DNA of 64,000 nucleotides from positions 40,270,982-40,334,981 of the forward strand of contig OZ022340.1 of the NCBI GenBank assembly GCA_963989245.1, read 5' to 3'. The notes below the pieces were generated by a model. That model was not told the DNA's origin and made no database searches. It saw nothing but the letters and a program-made list of their open reading frames with translations. This document shows, piece by piece, positions 41,781 through 52,736 of this stretch. Position numbers and translations under genes: made by a program. Each line of letters begins with the position of its first letter. Position 1 is the stretch's first letter. This DNA is from Nansenia antarctica. Taxonomy: Eukaryota; Chordata; Actinopteri; Argentiniformes; Microstomatidae.

Positions 41781-42227
41781 GTGGTGGTAGCGATGGTTGA
41801 TAATGACTCTTTTACGGGCGACTATGGCAAGAACCCATTCAATTTTAAGAATTATAATCTAGAATATCTGGCAATATATGTTGACGGTGTCCAGTTCCCC
41901 ACCGAACCATTACAACCGGACTTCCCTAATGGTTGCGTAACTCGTGAATTCTATCAACTGGTGTTATCAACAGGGAGACATTTAAAGAACAGTGCTATGG
42001 CCATTGATCGAAACGATTTCCTGAGAGGGTACACTCTTTATGCATTTAATCTGACACCTGACGAGGATAATAGTCAGCATCTATCATTGATCAAGAGTGG
42101 TAACATACGCCTGGAGACACGTTTCAGGAACCCGCTGCCTAATACCATCAATCTAATAATTTATGCGGTATATGATAGTATGATTGAAGTGTCCCATCGC
42201 AGACAGGTTTTAGTTGATTACTATTAA
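41781..42227 (+). CDS. Capsid-type fragment, U40
   Basis: Type B (Glu42). Confidence 0.6.
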   Translation: MVVAMVDNDSFTGDYGKNPFNFKNYNLEYLAIYVDGVQFPTEPLQPDFPNGCVTREFYQLVLSTGRHLKNSAMAIDRNDFLRGYTLYAFNLTPDEDNSQHLSLIKSGNIRLETRFRNPLPNTINLIIYAVYDSMIEVSHRRQVLVDYY

Positions 42228-42263
42228 GCATCATGAATACTGTGGAACTGACAGCCAGGTGTT

Positions 42264-42677
42264 TTGGCTTGTGATAAACTGCCCCAGCAACCTCTACAAA
42301 TAAGACCTAGTGCTATGATAATTAACACACACCCCTCTGACCAGCCTGGAGAGCATTGGCTGGCAGTTTATATATTGGAGAGAGTTGGGTGTTTTTTTGA
42401 CAGTTTTGGAAATGCTCCAAATCATTCAATATTTCCTAAATCGATTTATGACTTTTTAAACATGTCATGTGATGAGATACATTTATCAGACAAACAAGTT
42501 CAGGATGTCACATCGGTCACATGTGGTGAACACTGTATCTACTTCTTAAATCACATGTGTAGAGGCATCACCTATGATATGTTGATATCTAAATATTCTT
42601 CTAATCTGTTTAAAAATGACACAATGGTAACACGTTTTGTGAAAAAGTTGCAACCGTGTGTGTGTGTGTGTTCATAA
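42264..42677 (+). CDS. Adenain-like protease frame, U40
   Basis: (GT)8 behind a type B capsid part, unlike the (GT)7 of other B units: tract slippage or conversion from the adjacent A unit. Confidence 0.65.
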   Translation: MACDKLPQQPLQIRPSAMIINTHPSDQPGEHWLAVYILERVGCFFDSFGNAPNHSIFPKSIYDFLNMSCDEIHLSDKQVQDVTSVTCGEHCIYFLNHMCRGITYDMLISKYSSNLFKNDTMVTRFVKKLQPCVCVCS

Positions 42678-42829
42678 TGTGTTTAGTTGTGTTCAACATG
42701 TTCAGACAATTGTGTAAGATTGTGCAAGTCAATAAAATGTTGGTCAAATAAATTATCAGAGTTCATGTATCATTACAATCATTTTTATTTAGTCAAGCAA
42801 GGGGTTTTAGTCAAACAATAACATAGTCT

Positions 42830-43276
42830 GTGGTGGTAGCGATGGTTGATAATGACTCTTTTACGGGCGACTATGGCAAGAACCCATTCAATTTTAAGAA
42901 TTATAATCTAGAATATCTGGCAATATATGTTGACGGTGTCCAGTTCCCCACCAAACCATTACAACCGGACTTCCCTAATGGTTGCGTAACTCGTGAATTC
43001 TATCAACTGGTGTTATCAACAGGGAGACATTTAAAGAACAGTGCTATGGCCATTGATCGAAACGATTTCCTGAGAGGGTACACTCTTTATGCATTTAATC
43101 TGACACCTGACGAGGATAATAGTCAGCATCTATCATTGATCAAGAGTGGTAACATACGCCTGGAGACACGTTTCAGGAACCCGCTGCCTAATACCATCAA
43201 TCTAATAATTTATGCGGTATATGATAGTATGATTGAAGTGTCCCATCGCAGACAGGTTTTAGTTGATTACTATTAA
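42830..43276 (+). CDS. Capsid-type fragment, U41
   Basis: Type C. Confidence 0.6.
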   Translation: MVVAMVDNDSFTGDYGKNPFNFKNYNLEYLAIYVDGVQFPTKPLQPDFPNGCVTREFYQLVLSTGRHLKNSAMAIDRNDFLRGYTLYAFNLTPDEDNSQHLSLIKSGNIRLETRFRNPLPNTINLIIYAVYDSMIEVSHRRQVLVDYY

Positions 43277-43312
43277 GCATCATGAATACTGTGGAACTGA
43301 CAGCCAGGTGTT

Positions 43313-43762
43313 TTGGCTTGTGATAAACTGCCCCAGCAACCTCTACAAATAAGACCTAGTGCTATGATAATTAACACACACCCCTCTGACCAGCCTGGAG
43401 AGCACTGGCTGGCAGTTTATATATTGGAGAGAGTTGGGTGTTTTTTTGACAGTTTTGGAAATGCTCCAAATCATTCAATATTTCCTAAATCGATTTATGA
43501 CTTTTTAAACATGTCATGTGATGAGATACATTTATCAGACAAACAAGTTCAGGATGTCACATCGGTCACATGTGGTGAACACTGTATCTACTTCTTAAAT
43601 CACATGTGTAGAGGCATCACCTATGATATGTTGATATCTAAATATTCTTCTAATCTGTTTAAAAATGACACAATGGTAACACGTTTTGTGAAAAAGTTGC
43701 AACCGTGTGTGTGTGTTCATAATGTGTTTAGTTGTGTTCAACATGTTCAGACAATTGTGTAA
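43313..43762 (+). CDS. Adenain-like protease frame, U41
   Basis: CAC, (GT)6, intact. Confidence 0.65.
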   Translation: MACDKLPQQPLQIRPSAMIINTHPSDQPGEHWLAVYILERVGCFFDSFGNAPNHSIFPKSIYDFLNMSCDEIHLSDKQVQDVTSVTCGEHCIYFLNHMCRGITYDMLISKYSSNLFKNDTMVTRFVKKLQPCVCVHNVFSCVQHVQTIV

Positions 43763-43874
43763 GATTGTGCAAGTCAATAAAATGTTGGTCAAATAAATTA
43801 TCAGAGTTCATGTATCATTACAATCATTTTTATTTAGTCAAGCAAGGGGTTTTAGTCAAACAATAACATAGTCT

Positions 43875-44321
43875 GTGGTGGTAGCGATGGTTGATAATGA
43901 CTCTTTTACGGGCGACTATGGCAAGAACCCATTCAATTTTAAGAATTATAATCTAGAATATCTGGCAATATATGTTGACGGTGTCCAGTTCCCCACCAAA
44001 CCATTACAACCGGACTTCCCTAATGGTTGCGTAACTCGTGAATTCTATCAACTGGTGTTATCAACAGGGAGACATTTAAAGAACAGTGCTATGGCCATTG
44101 ATCGAAACGATTTCCTGAGAGGGTACACTCTTTATGCATTTAATCTGACACCTGACGAGGATAATAGTCAGCATCTATCATTGATCAAGAGTGGTAACAT
44201 ACGCCTGGAGACACGTTTCAGGAATCCGCTGCCTAATACCATCAATCTAATAATTTATGCGGTATATGATAGTATGATTGAAGTGTCCCATCGCAGACAG
44301 GTTTTAGTTGATTACTATTAA
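43875..44321 (+). CDS. Capsid-type fragment, U42
   Basis: Type D: AAT117. Confidence 0.6.
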   Translation: MVVAMVDNDSFTGDYGKNPFNFKNYNLEYLAIYVDGVQFPTKPLQPDFPNGCVTREFYQLVLSTGRHLKNSAMAIDRNDFLRGYTLYAFNLTPDEDNSQHLSLIKSGNIRLETRFRNPLPNTINLIIYAVYDSMIEVSHRRQVLVDYY

Positions 44322-44357
44322 GCATCATGAATACTGTGGAACTGACAGCCAGGTGTT

Positions 44358-44843
44358 TTGGCTTGTGATAAACTGCCCCAGCAACCTCTACAAATAAGAC
44401 CTAGTGCTATGATAATTAACACACACCCCTCTGACCAGCCTGGAGAGCATTGGCTGGCAGTTTATATATTGGAGAGAGTTGGGTGTTTTTTTGACAGTTT
44501 TGGAAATGCTCCAAATCATTCAATATTTCCTAAATCGATTTATGACTTTTTAAACATGTCATGTGATGAGATACATTTATCAGACAAACAAGTTCAGGAT
44601 GTCACATCGGTCACATGTGGTGAACACTGTATCTACTTCTTAAATCACATGTGTAGAGGCATCACCTATGATATGTTGATATCTAAATATTCTTCTAATC
44701 TGTTTAAAAATGACACAATGGTAACACGTTTTGTGAAAAAGTTGCAACCGTGTGTGTGTGTGTTCATAATGTGTTTAGTTGTGTTCAACATGTTCAGACA
44801 ATTGTGTAAGATTGTGCAAGTCAATAAAATGTTGGTCAAATAA
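44358..44843 (+). CDS. Adenain-like protease frame, U42
   Basis: (GT)7, intact. Confidence 0.65.
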   Translation: MACDKLPQQPLQIRPSAMIINTHPSDQPGEHWLAVYILERVGCFFDSFGNAPNHSIFPKSIYDFLNMSCDEIHLSDKQVQDVTSVTCGEHCIYFLNHMCRGITYDMLISKYSSNLFKNDTMVTRFVKKLQPCVCVFIMCLVVFNMFRQLCKIVQVNKMLVK

Positions 44844-44921
44844 ATTATCAGAGTTCATGTATCATTACAATCATTTTTATTTAGTCAAGCAAGGGGTTTT
44901 AGTCAAACAATAACATAGTCT

Positions 44922-45368
44922 GTGGTGGTAGCGATGGTTGATAATGACTCTTTTACGGGCGACTATGGCAAGAACCCATTCAATTTTAAGAATTATAATC
45001 TAGAATATCTGGCAATATATGTTGACGGTGTCCAGTTCCCCACCAAACCATTACAACCGGACTTCCCTAATGGTTGCGTAACTCGTGAATTCTATCAACT
45101 GGTGTTATCAACAGGGAGACATTTAAAGAACAGTGCTATGGCCATTGATCGAAACGATTTCCTGAGAGGGTACACTCTTTATGCATTTAATCTGACACCT
45201 GACGAGGATAATAGTCAGCATCTATCATTGATCAAGTGTGGTAACATACGCCTGGAGACACGTTTCAGGAACCCGCTGCCTAATACCATCAATCTAATAA
45301 TTTATGCGGTATATGATAGTATGATTGAAGTGTCCCATCGCAGACAGGTTTTAGTTGATTACTATTAA
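44922..45368 (+). CDS. Capsid-type fragment, U43
   Basis: Type E head: S106C at 45237-45239. Confidence 0.6.
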   Translation: MVVAMVDNDSFTGDYGKNPFNFKNYNLEYLAIYVDGVQFPTKPLQPDFPNGCVTREFYQLVLSTGRHLKNSAMAIDRNDFLRGYTLYAFNLTPDEDNSQHLSLIKCGNIRLETRFRNPLPNTINLIIYAVYDSMIEVSHRRQVLVDYY

Positions 45369-45404
45369 GCATCATGAATACTGTGGAACTGACAGCCAGG
45401 TGTT

Positions 45405-45818
45405 TTGGCTTGTGATAAACTGCCCCAGCAACCTCTACAAATAAGACCTAGTGCTATGATAATTAACACACACCCCTCTGACCAGCCTGGAGAGCATTGG
45501 CTGGCAGTTTATATATTGGAGAGAGTTGGGTGTTTTTTTGACAGTTTTGGAAATGCTCCAAATCATTCAATATTTCCTAAATCGATTTATGACTTTTTAA
45601 ACATGTCATGTGATGAGATACATTTATCAGACAAACAAGTTCAGGATGTCACATCGGTCACATGTGGTGAACACTGTATCTACTTCTTAAATCACATGTG
45701 TAGAGGCATCACCTATGATATGTTGATATCTAAATATTCTTCTAATCTGTTTAAAAATGACACAATGGTAACACGTTTTGTGAAAAAGTTGCAACCGTGT
45801 GTGTGTGTGTGTTCATAA
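45405..45818 (+). CDS. Adenain-like protease frame, U43
   Basis: (GT)8 tail of type A behind a type E capsid part; a B unit follows. Recombinant unit. Confidence 0.65.
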   Translation: MACDKLPQQPLQIRPSAMIINTHPSDQPGEHWLAVYILERVGCFFDSFGNAPNHSIFPKSIYDFLNMSCDEIHLSDKQVQDVTSVTCGEHCIYFLNHMCRGITYDMLISKYSSNLFKNDTMVTRFVKKLQPCVCVCS

Positions 45819-45970
45819 TGTGTTTAGTTGTGTTCAACATGTTCAGACAATTGTGTAAGATTGTGCAAGTCAATAAAATGTTGGTCAAATAAATTATCAG
45901 AGTTCATGTATCATTACAATCATTTTTATTTAGTCAAGCAAGGGGTTTTAGTCAAACAATAACATAGTCT

Positions 45971-46417
45971 GTGGTGGTAGCGATGGTTGATAATGACTCT
46001 TTTACGGGCGACTATGGCAAGAACCCATTCAATTTTAAGAATTATAATCTAGAATATCTGGCAATATATGTTGACGGTGTCCAGTTCCCCACCGAACCAT
46101 TACAACCGGACTTCCCTAATGGTTGCGTAACTCGTGAATTCTATCAACTGGTGTTATCAACAGGGAGACATTTAAAGAACAGTGCTATGGCCATTGATCG
46201 AAACGATTTCCTGAGAGGGTACACTCTTTATGCATTTAATCTGACACCTGACGAGGATAATAGTCAGCATCTATCATTGATCAAGAGTGGTAACATACGC
46301 CTGGAGACACGTTTCAGGAACCCGCTGCCTAATACCATCAATCTAATAATTTATGCGGTATATGATAGTATGATTGAAGTGTCCCATCGCAGACAGGTTT
46401 TAGTTGATTACTATTAA
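45971..46417 (+). CDS. Capsid-type fragment, U44
   Basis: Type B; last Glu42 copy in the window. Confidence 0.6.
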   Translation: MVVAMVDNDSFTGDYGKNPFNFKNYNLEYLAIYVDGVQFPTEPLQPDFPNGCVTREFYQLVLSTGRHLKNSAMAIDRNDFLRGYTLYAFNLTPDEDNSQHLSLIKSGNIRLETRFRNPLPNTINLIIYAVYDSMIEVSHRRQVLVDYY

Positions 46418-46453
46418 GCATCATGAATACTGTGGAACTGACAGCCAGGTGTT

Positions 46454-46939
46454 TTGGCTTGTGATAAACTGCCCCAGCAACCTCTACAAATAAGACCTAG
46501 TGCTATGATAATTAACACACACCCCTCTGACCAGCCTGGAGAGCATTGGCTGGCAGTTTATATATTGGAGAGAGTTGGGTGTTTTTTTGACAGTTTTGGA
46601 AATGCTCCAAATCATTCAATATTTCCTAAATCGATTTATGACTTTTTAAACATGTCATGTGATGAGATACATTTATCAGACAAACAAGTTCAGGATGTCA
46701 CATCGGTCACATGTGGTGAACACTGTATCTACTTCTTAAATCACATGTGTAGAGGCATCACCTATGATATGTTGATATCTAAATATTCTTCTAATCTGTT
46801 TAAAAATGACACAATGGTAACACGTTTTGTGAAAAAGTTGCAACCGTGTGTGTGTGTGTTCATAATGTGTTTAGTTGTGTTCAACATGTTCAGACAATTG
46901 TGTAAGATTGTGCAAGTCAATAAAATGTTGGTCAAATAA
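46454..46939 (+). CDS. Adenain-like protease frame, U44
   Basis: (GT)7, intact. Confidence 0.65.
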   Translation: MACDKLPQQPLQIRPSAMIINTHPSDQPGEHWLAVYILERVGCFFDSFGNAPNHSIFPKSIYDFLNMSCDEIHLSDKQVQDVTSVTCGEHCIYFLNHMCRGITYDMLISKYSSNLFKNDTMVTRFVKKLQPCVCVFIMCLVVFNMFRQLCKIVQVNKMLVK

Positions 46940-47017
46940 ATTATCAGAGTTCATGTATCATTACAATCATTTTTATTTAGTCAAGCAAGGGGTTTTAGTC
47001 AAACAATAACATAGTCT

Positions 47018-47464
47018 GTGGTGGTAGCGATGGTTGATAATGACTCTTTTACGGGCGACTATGGCAAGAACCCATTCAATTTTAAGAATTATAATCTAGA
47101 ATATCTGGCAATATATGTTGACGGTGTCCAGTTCCCCACCAAACCATTACAACCGGACTTCCCTAATGGTTGCGTAACTCGTGAATTCTATCAACTGGTG
47201 TTATCAACAGGGAGACATTTAAAGAACAGTGCTATGGCCATTGATCGAAACGATTTCCTGAGAGGGTACACTCTTTATGCATTTAATCTGACACCTGACG
47301 AGGATAATAGTCAGCATCTATCATTGATCAAGAGTGGTAACATACGCCTGGAGACACGTTTCAGGAACCCGCTGCCTAATACCATCAATCTAATAATTTA
47401 TGCGGTATATGATAGTATGATTGAAGTGTCCCATCGCAGACAGGTTTTAGTTGATTACTATTAA
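47018..47464 (+). CDS. Capsid-type fragment, U45
   Basis: Type C. Confidence 0.6.
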   Translation: MVVAMVDNDSFTGDYGKNPFNFKNYNLEYLAIYVDGVQFPTKPLQPDFPNGCVTREFYQLVLSTGRHLKNSAMAIDRNDFLRGYTLYAFNLTPDEDNSQHLSLIKSGNIRLETRFRNPLPNTINLIIYAVYDSMIEVSHRRQVLVDYY

Positions 47465-47500
47465 GCATCATGAATACTGTGGAACTGACAGCCAGGTGTT

Positions 47501-47950
47501 TTGGCTTGTGATAAACTGCCCCAGCAACCTCTACAAATAAGACCTAGTGCTATGATAATTAACACACACCCCTCTGACCAGCCTGGAGAGCACTGGCTGG
47601 CAGTTTATATATTGGAGAGAGTTGGGTGTTTTTTTGACAGTTTTGGAAATGCTCCAAATCATTCAATATTTCCTAAATCGATTTATGACTTTTTAAACAT
47701 GTCATGTGATGAGATACATTTATCAGACAAACAAGTTCAGGATGTCACATCGGTCACATGTGGTGAACACTGTATCTACTTCTTAAATCACATGTGTAGA
47801 GGCATCACCTATGATATGTTGATATCTAAATATTCTTCTAATCTGTTTAAAAATGACACAATGGTAACACGTTTTGTGAAAAAGTTGCAACCGTGTGTGT
47901 GTGTTCATAATGTGTTTAGTTGTGTTCAACATGTTCAGACAATTGTGTAA
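47501..47950 (+). CDS. Adenain-like protease frame, U45
   Basis: CAC (last in window), (GT)6, intact. Confidence 0.65.
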   Translation: MACDKLPQQPLQIRPSAMIINTHPSDQPGEHWLAVYILERVGCFFDSFGNAPNHSIFPKSIYDFLNMSCDEIHLSDKQVQDVTSVTCGEHCIYFLNHMCRGITYDMLISKYSSNLFKNDTMVTRFVKKLQPCVCVHNVFSCVQHVQTIV

Positions 47951-48062
47951 GATTGTGCAAGTCAATAAAATGTTGGTCAAATAAATTATCAGAGTTCATG
48001 TATCATTACAATCATTTTTATTTAGTCAAGCAAGGGGTTTTAGTCAAACAATAACATAGTCT

Positions 48063-48509
48063 GTGGTGGTAGCGATGGTTGATAATGACTCTTTTACGGG
48101 CGACTATGGCAAGAACCCATTCAATTTTAAGAATTATAATCTAGAATATCTGGCAATATATGTTGACGGTGTCCAGTTCCCCACCAAACCATTACAACCG
48201 GACTTCCCTAATGGTTGCGTAACTCGTGAATTCTATCAACTGGTGTTATCAACAGGGAGACATTTAAAGAACAGTGCTATGGCCATTGATCGAAACGATT
48301 TCCTGAGAGGGTACACTCTTTATGCATTTAATCTGACACCTGACGAGGATAATAGTCAGCATCTATCATTGATCAAGAGTGGTAACATACGCCTGGAGAC
48401 ACGTTTCAGGAATCCGCTGCCTAATACCATCAATCTAATAATTTATGCGGTATATGATAGTATGATTGAAGTGTCCCATCGCAGACAGGTTTTAGTTGAT
48501 TACTATTAA
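48063..48509 (+). CDS. Capsid-type fragment, U46
   Basis: Type D; last AAT117 copy. Confidence 0.6.
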   Translation: MVVAMVDNDSFTGDYGKNPFNFKNYNLEYLAIYVDGVQFPTKPLQPDFPNGCVTREFYQLVLSTGRHLKNSAMAIDRNDFLRGYTLYAFNLTPDEDNSQHLSLIKSGNIRLETRFRNPLPNTINLIIYAVYDSMIEVSHRRQVLVDYY

Positions 48510-48545
48510 GCATCATGAATACTGTGGAACTGACAGCCAGGTGTT

Positions 48546-49031
48546 TTGGCTTGTGATAAACTTCCCCAGCAACCTCTACAAATAAGACCTAGTGCTATGA
48601 TAATTAACACACACCCCTCTGACCAGCCTGGAGAGCATTGGCTGGCAGTTTATATATTGGAGAGAGTTGGGTGTTTTTTTGACAGTTTTGGAAATGCTCC
48701 AAATCATTCAATATTTCCTAAATCGATTTATGACTTTTTAAACATGTCATGTGATGAGATACATTTATCAGACAAACAAGTTCAGGATGTCACATCGGTC
48801 ACATGTGGTGAACACTGTATCTACTTCTTAAATCACATGTGTAGAGGCATCACCTATGATATGTTGATATCTAAATATTCTTCTAATCTGTTTAAAAATG
48901 ACACAATGGTAACACGTTTTGTGAAAAAGTTGCAACCGTGTGTGTGTGTGTTCATAATGTGTTTAGTTGTGTTCAACATGTTCAGACAATTGTGTAAGAT
49001 TGTGCAAGTCAATAAAATGTTGGTCAAATAA
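48546..49031 (+). CDS. Adenain-like protease frame, U46
   Basis: (GT)7; private synonymous CTT at Leu6 (48561-48563). Confidence 0.65.
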   Translation: MACDKLPQQPLQIRPSAMIINTHPSDQPGEHWLAVYILERVGCFFDSFGNAPNHSIFPKSIYDFLNMSCDEIHLSDKQVQDVTSVTCGEHCIYFLNHMCRGITYDMLISKYSSNLFKNDTMVTRFVKKLQPCVCVFIMCLVVFNMFRQLCKIVQVNKMLVK

Positions 49032-49109
49032 ATTATCAGAGTTCATGTATCATTACAATCATTTTTATTTAGTCAAGCAAGGGGTTTTAGTCAAACAATA
49101 ACATAGTCT

Positions 49110-49556
49110 GTGGTGGTAGCGATGGTTGATAATGACTCTTTTACGGGCGACTATGGCAAGAACCCATTCAATTTTAAGAATTATAATCTAGAATATCTGG
49201 CAATATATGTTGACGGTGTCCAGTTCCCCACCAAACCATTACAACCGGACTTCCCTAATGGTTGCGTAACTCGTGAATTCTATCAACTGGTGTTATCAAC
49301 AGGGAGACATTTAAAGAACAGTGCTATGGCCATTGATCGAAACGATTTCCTGAGAGGGTACACTCTTTATGCATTTAATCTGACACCTGACGAGGATAAT
49401 AGTCAGCATCTATCATTGATCAAGAGTGGTAACATACGCCTGGAGACACGTTTCAGGAACCCGCTGCCTAATACCATCAATCTAATAATTTATGCGGTAT
49501 ATGATAGTATGATTGAAGTGTCCCATCGCAGACAGGTTTTAGTTGATTACTATTAA
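49110..49556 (+). CDS. Capsid-type fragment, U47
   Basis: Lys42, intact; start of the second higher-order family. Confidence 0.6.
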   Translation: MVVAMVDNDSFTGDYGKNPFNFKNYNLEYLAIYVDGVQFPTKPLQPDFPNGCVTREFYQLVLSTGRHLKNSAMAIDRNDFLRGYTLYAFNLTPDEDNSQHLSLIKSGNIRLETRFRNPLPNTINLIIYAVYDSMIEVSHRRQVLVDYY

Positions 49557-49592
49557 GCATCATGAATACTGTGGAACTGACAGCCAGGTGTT

Positions 49593-50078
49593 TTGGCTTG
49601 TGATCAACTGCCCCAGCAACCTCTACAAATAAGACCTAGTGCTATGATAATTAACACACACCCCTCTGACCAGCCTGGAGAGCATTGGCTGGCAGTTTAT
49701 ATATTGGAGAGAGTTGGGTGTTTTTTTGACAGTTTTGGAAATGCTCCAAATCATTCAATATTTCCTAAATCGATTTATGACTTTTTAAACATGTCATGTG
49801 ATGAGATACATTTATCAGACAAACAAGTTCAGGATGTCACATCGGTCACATGTGGTGAACACTGTATCTACTTCTTAAATCACATGTGTAGAGGCATCAC
49901 CTATGATATGTTGATATCTAAATATTCTTCTAATCTGTTTAAAAATGACACAATGGTAACACGTTTTGTGAAAAAGTTGCAACCGTGTGTGTGTGTGTTC
50001 ATAATGTGTTTAGTTGTGTTCAACATGTTCAGACAATTGTGTAAGATTGTGCAAGTCAATAAAATGTTGGTCAAATAA
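49593..50078 (+). CDS. Adenain-like protease frame, U47
   Basis: K5Q (CAA at 49605-49607), (GT)7. Confidence 0.65.
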   Translation: MACDQLPQQPLQIRPSAMIINTHPSDQPGEHWLAVYILERVGCFFDSFGNAPNHSIFPKSIYDFLNMSCDEIHLSDKQVQDVTSVTCGEHCIYFLNHMCRGITYDMLISKYSSNLFKNDTMVTRFVKKLQPCVCVFIMCLVVFNMFRQLCKIVQVNKMLVK

Positions 50079-50156
50079 ATTATCAGAGTTCATGTATCAT
50101 TACAATCATTTTTATTTAGTCAAGCAAGGGGTTTTAGTCAAACAATAACATAGTCT

Positions 50157-50603
50157 GTGGTGGTAGCGATGGTTGATAATGACTCTTTTACGGGCGACTA
50201 TGGCAAGAACCCATTCAATTTTAAGAATTATAATCTAGAATATCTGGCAATATATGTTGACGGTGTCCAGTTCCCCACCAAACCATTACAACCGGACTTC
50301 CCTAATGGTTGCGTAACTCGTGAATTCTATCAACTGGTGTTATCAACAGGGAGACATTTAAAGAACAGTGCTATGGCCATTGATCGAAACGATTTCCTGA
50401 GAGGGTACACTCTTTATGCATTTAATCTGACACCTGACGAGGATAATAGTCAGCATCTATCATTGATCAAGAGTGGTAACATACGCCTGGAGACACGTTT
50501 CAGGAACCCGCTGCCTAATACCATCAATCTAATAATTTATGCGGTATATGATAGTATGATTGAAGTGTCCCATCGCAGACAGGTTTTAGTTGATTACTAT
50601 TAA
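50157..50603 (+). CDS. Capsid-type fragment, U48
   Basis: Intact, Lys42. Confidence 0.6.
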   Translation: MVVAMVDNDSFTGDYGKNPFNFKNYNLEYLAIYVDGVQFPTKPLQPDFPNGCVTREFYQLVLSTGRHLKNSAMAIDRNDFLRGYTLYAFNLTPDEDNSQHLSLIKSGNIRLETRFRNPLPNTINLIIYAVYDSMIEVSHRRQVLVDYY

Positions 50604-50639
50604 GCATCATGAATACTGTGGAACTGACAGCCAGGTGTT

Positions 50640-51096
50640 TTGGCTTGTGATAAACTGCCCCAGCAACCTCTACAAATAAGACCTAGTGCTATGATAATTA
50701 ACACACACCCCTCTGACCAGCCTGGAGAGCATTGGCTGGCAGTTTATATATTGGAGAGAGTTGGGTGTTTTTTTTGACAGTTTTGGAAATGCTCCAAATC
50801 ATTCAATATTTCCTAAATCGATTTATGACTTTTTAAACATGTCATGTGATGAGATACATTTATCAGACAAACAAGTTCAGGATGTCACATCGGTCACATG
50901 TGGTGAACACTGTATCTACTTCTTAAATCACATGTGTAGAGGCATCACCTATGATATGTTGATATCTAAATATTCTTCTAATCTGTTTAAAAATGACACA
51001 ATGGTAACACGTTTTGTGAAAAAGTTGCAACCGTGTGTGTGTGTGTGTGTTCATAATGTGTTTAGTTGTGTTCAACATGTTCAGACAATTGTGTAA
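50640..51096 (+). pseudogene. Broken adenain-like protease, U48 (T8 frameshift)
   Basis: One extra T in the T7 tract, without the AGT change of U4, puts TGA at 50775-50777 in place of Asp46. Longest tract, (GT)9, lies downstream; unit length 1,052 bp. Confidence 0.85.
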
Positions 51097-51208
51097 GATT
51101 GTGCAAGTCAATAAAATGTTGGTCAAATAAATTATCAGAGTTCATGTATCATTACAATCATTTTTATTTAGTCAAGCAAGGGGTTTTAGTCAAACAATAA
51201 CATAGTCT

Positions 51209-51655
51209 GTGGTGGTAGCGATGGTTGATAATGACTCTTTTACGGGCGACTATGGCAAGAACCCATTCAATTTTAAGAATTATAATCTAGAATATCTGGC
51301 AATATATGTTGACGGTGTCCAGTTCCCCACCAAACCATTACAACCGGACTTCCCTAATGGTTGCGTAACTCGTGAATTCTATCAACTGGTGTTATCAACA
51401 GGGAGACATTTAAAGAACAGTGCTATGGCCATTGATCGAAACGATTTCCTGAGAGGGTACACTCTTTATGCATTTAATCTGACACCTGACGAGGATAATA
51501 GTCAGCATCTATCATTGATCAAGAGTGGTAACATACGCCTGGAGACACGTTTCAGGAACCCGCTGCCTAATACCATCAATCTAATAATTTATGCGGTATA
51601 TGATAGTATGATTGAAGTGTCCCATCGCAGACAGGTTTTAGTTGATTACTATTAA
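51209..51655 (+). CDS. Capsid-type fragment, U49
   Basis: Intact, Lys42. Confidence 0.6.
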   Translation: MVVAMVDNDSFTGDYGKNPFNFKNYNLEYLAIYVDGVQFPTKPLQPDFPNGCVTREFYQLVLSTGRHLKNSAMAIDRNDFLRGYTLYAFNLTPDEDNSQHLSLIKSGNIRLETRFRNPLPNTINLIIYAVYDSMIEVSHRRQVLVDYY

Positions 51656-51691
51656 GCATCATGAATACTGTGGAACTGACAGCCAGGTGTT

Positions 51692-52141
51692 TTGGCTTGT
51701 GATAAACTGCCCCAGCAACCTCTACAAATAAGACCTAGTGCTATGATAATTAACACACACCCCTCTGACCAGCCTGGAGAGCATTGGCTGGCAGTTTATA
51801 TATTGGAGAGAGTTGGGTGTTTTTTTGACAGTTTTGGAAATGCTCCAAATCATTCAATATTTCCTAAATCGATTTATGACTTTTTAAACATGTCATGTGA
51901 TGAGATACATTTATCAGACAAACAAGTTCAGGATGTCACATCGGTCACATGTGGTGAACACTGTATCTACTTCTTAAATCACATGTGTAGAGGCATCACC
52001 TATGATATGTTGATATCTAAATATTCTTCTAATCTGTTTAAAAATGACACAATGGTAACACATTTTGTGAAAAAGTTGCAACCGTGTGTGTGTGTTCATA
52101 ATGTGTTTAGTTGTGTTCAACATGTTCAGACAATTGTGTAA
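51692..52141 (+). CDS. Adenain-like protease frame, U49
   Basis: R124H (52061-52063), CAT, (GT)6. Confidence 0.65.
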   Translation: MACDKLPQQPLQIRPSAMIINTHPSDQPGEHWLAVYILERVGCFFDSFGNAPNHSIFPKSIYDFLNMSCDEIHLSDKQVQDVTSVTCGEHCIYFLNHMCRGITYDMLISKYSSNLFKNDTMVTHFVKKLQPCVCVHNVFSCVQHVQTIV

Positions 52142-52253
52142 GATTGTGCAAGTCAATAAAATGTTGGTCAAATAAATTATCAGAGTTCATGTATCATTAC
52201 AATCATTTTTATTTAGTCAAGCAAGGGGTTTTAGTCAAACAATAACATAGTCT

Positions 52254-52700
52254 GTGGTGGTAGCGATGGTTGATAATGACTCTTTTACGGGCGACTATGG
52301 CAAGAACCCATTCAATTTTAAGAATTATAATCTAGAATATCTGGCAATATATGTTGACGGTGTCCAGTTCCCCACCAAACCATTACAACCGGACTTCCCT
52401 AATGGTTGCGTAACTCGTGAATTCTATCAACTGGTGTTATCAACAGGGAGACATTTAAAGAACAGTGCTATGGCCATTGATCGAAACGATTTCCTGAGAG
52501 GGTACACTCTTTATGCATTTAATCTGACACCTGACGAGGATAATAGTCAGCATCTATCATTGATCAAGAGTGGTAACATACGCCTGGAGACACGTTTCAG
52601 GAACCCGCTGCCTAATACCATCAATCTAATAATTTATGCGGTATATGATAGTATGATTGAAGTGTCCCATCGCAGACAGGTTTTAGTTGATTACTATTAA
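52254..52700 (+). CDS. Capsid-type fragment, U50
   Basis: Intact, Lys42. Confidence 0.6.
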   Translation: MVVAMVDNDSFTGDYGKNPFNFKNYNLEYLAIYVDGVQFPTKPLQPDFPNGCVTREFYQLVLSTGRHLKNSAMAIDRNDFLRGYTLYAFNLTPDEDNSQHLSLIKSGNIRLETRFRNPLPNTINLIIYAVYDSMIEVSHRRQVLVDYY

Positions 52701-52736
52701 GCATCATGAATACTGTGGAACTGACAGCCAGGTGTT

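Larger units (their letters stand above)
40730..45970 (+). repeat. Higher-order block A-B-C-D-(E/A) (U39-U43)
   Basis: The A-B-C-D order returns. U40 carries (GT)8 instead of the usual (GT)7 of type B. U43 has the type E S106C change (45237-45239) in its capsid part but the (GT)8 tract of type A in its protease, and is followed directly by a type B unit (U44). This makes U43 an E/A junction unit. Confidence 0.85.
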
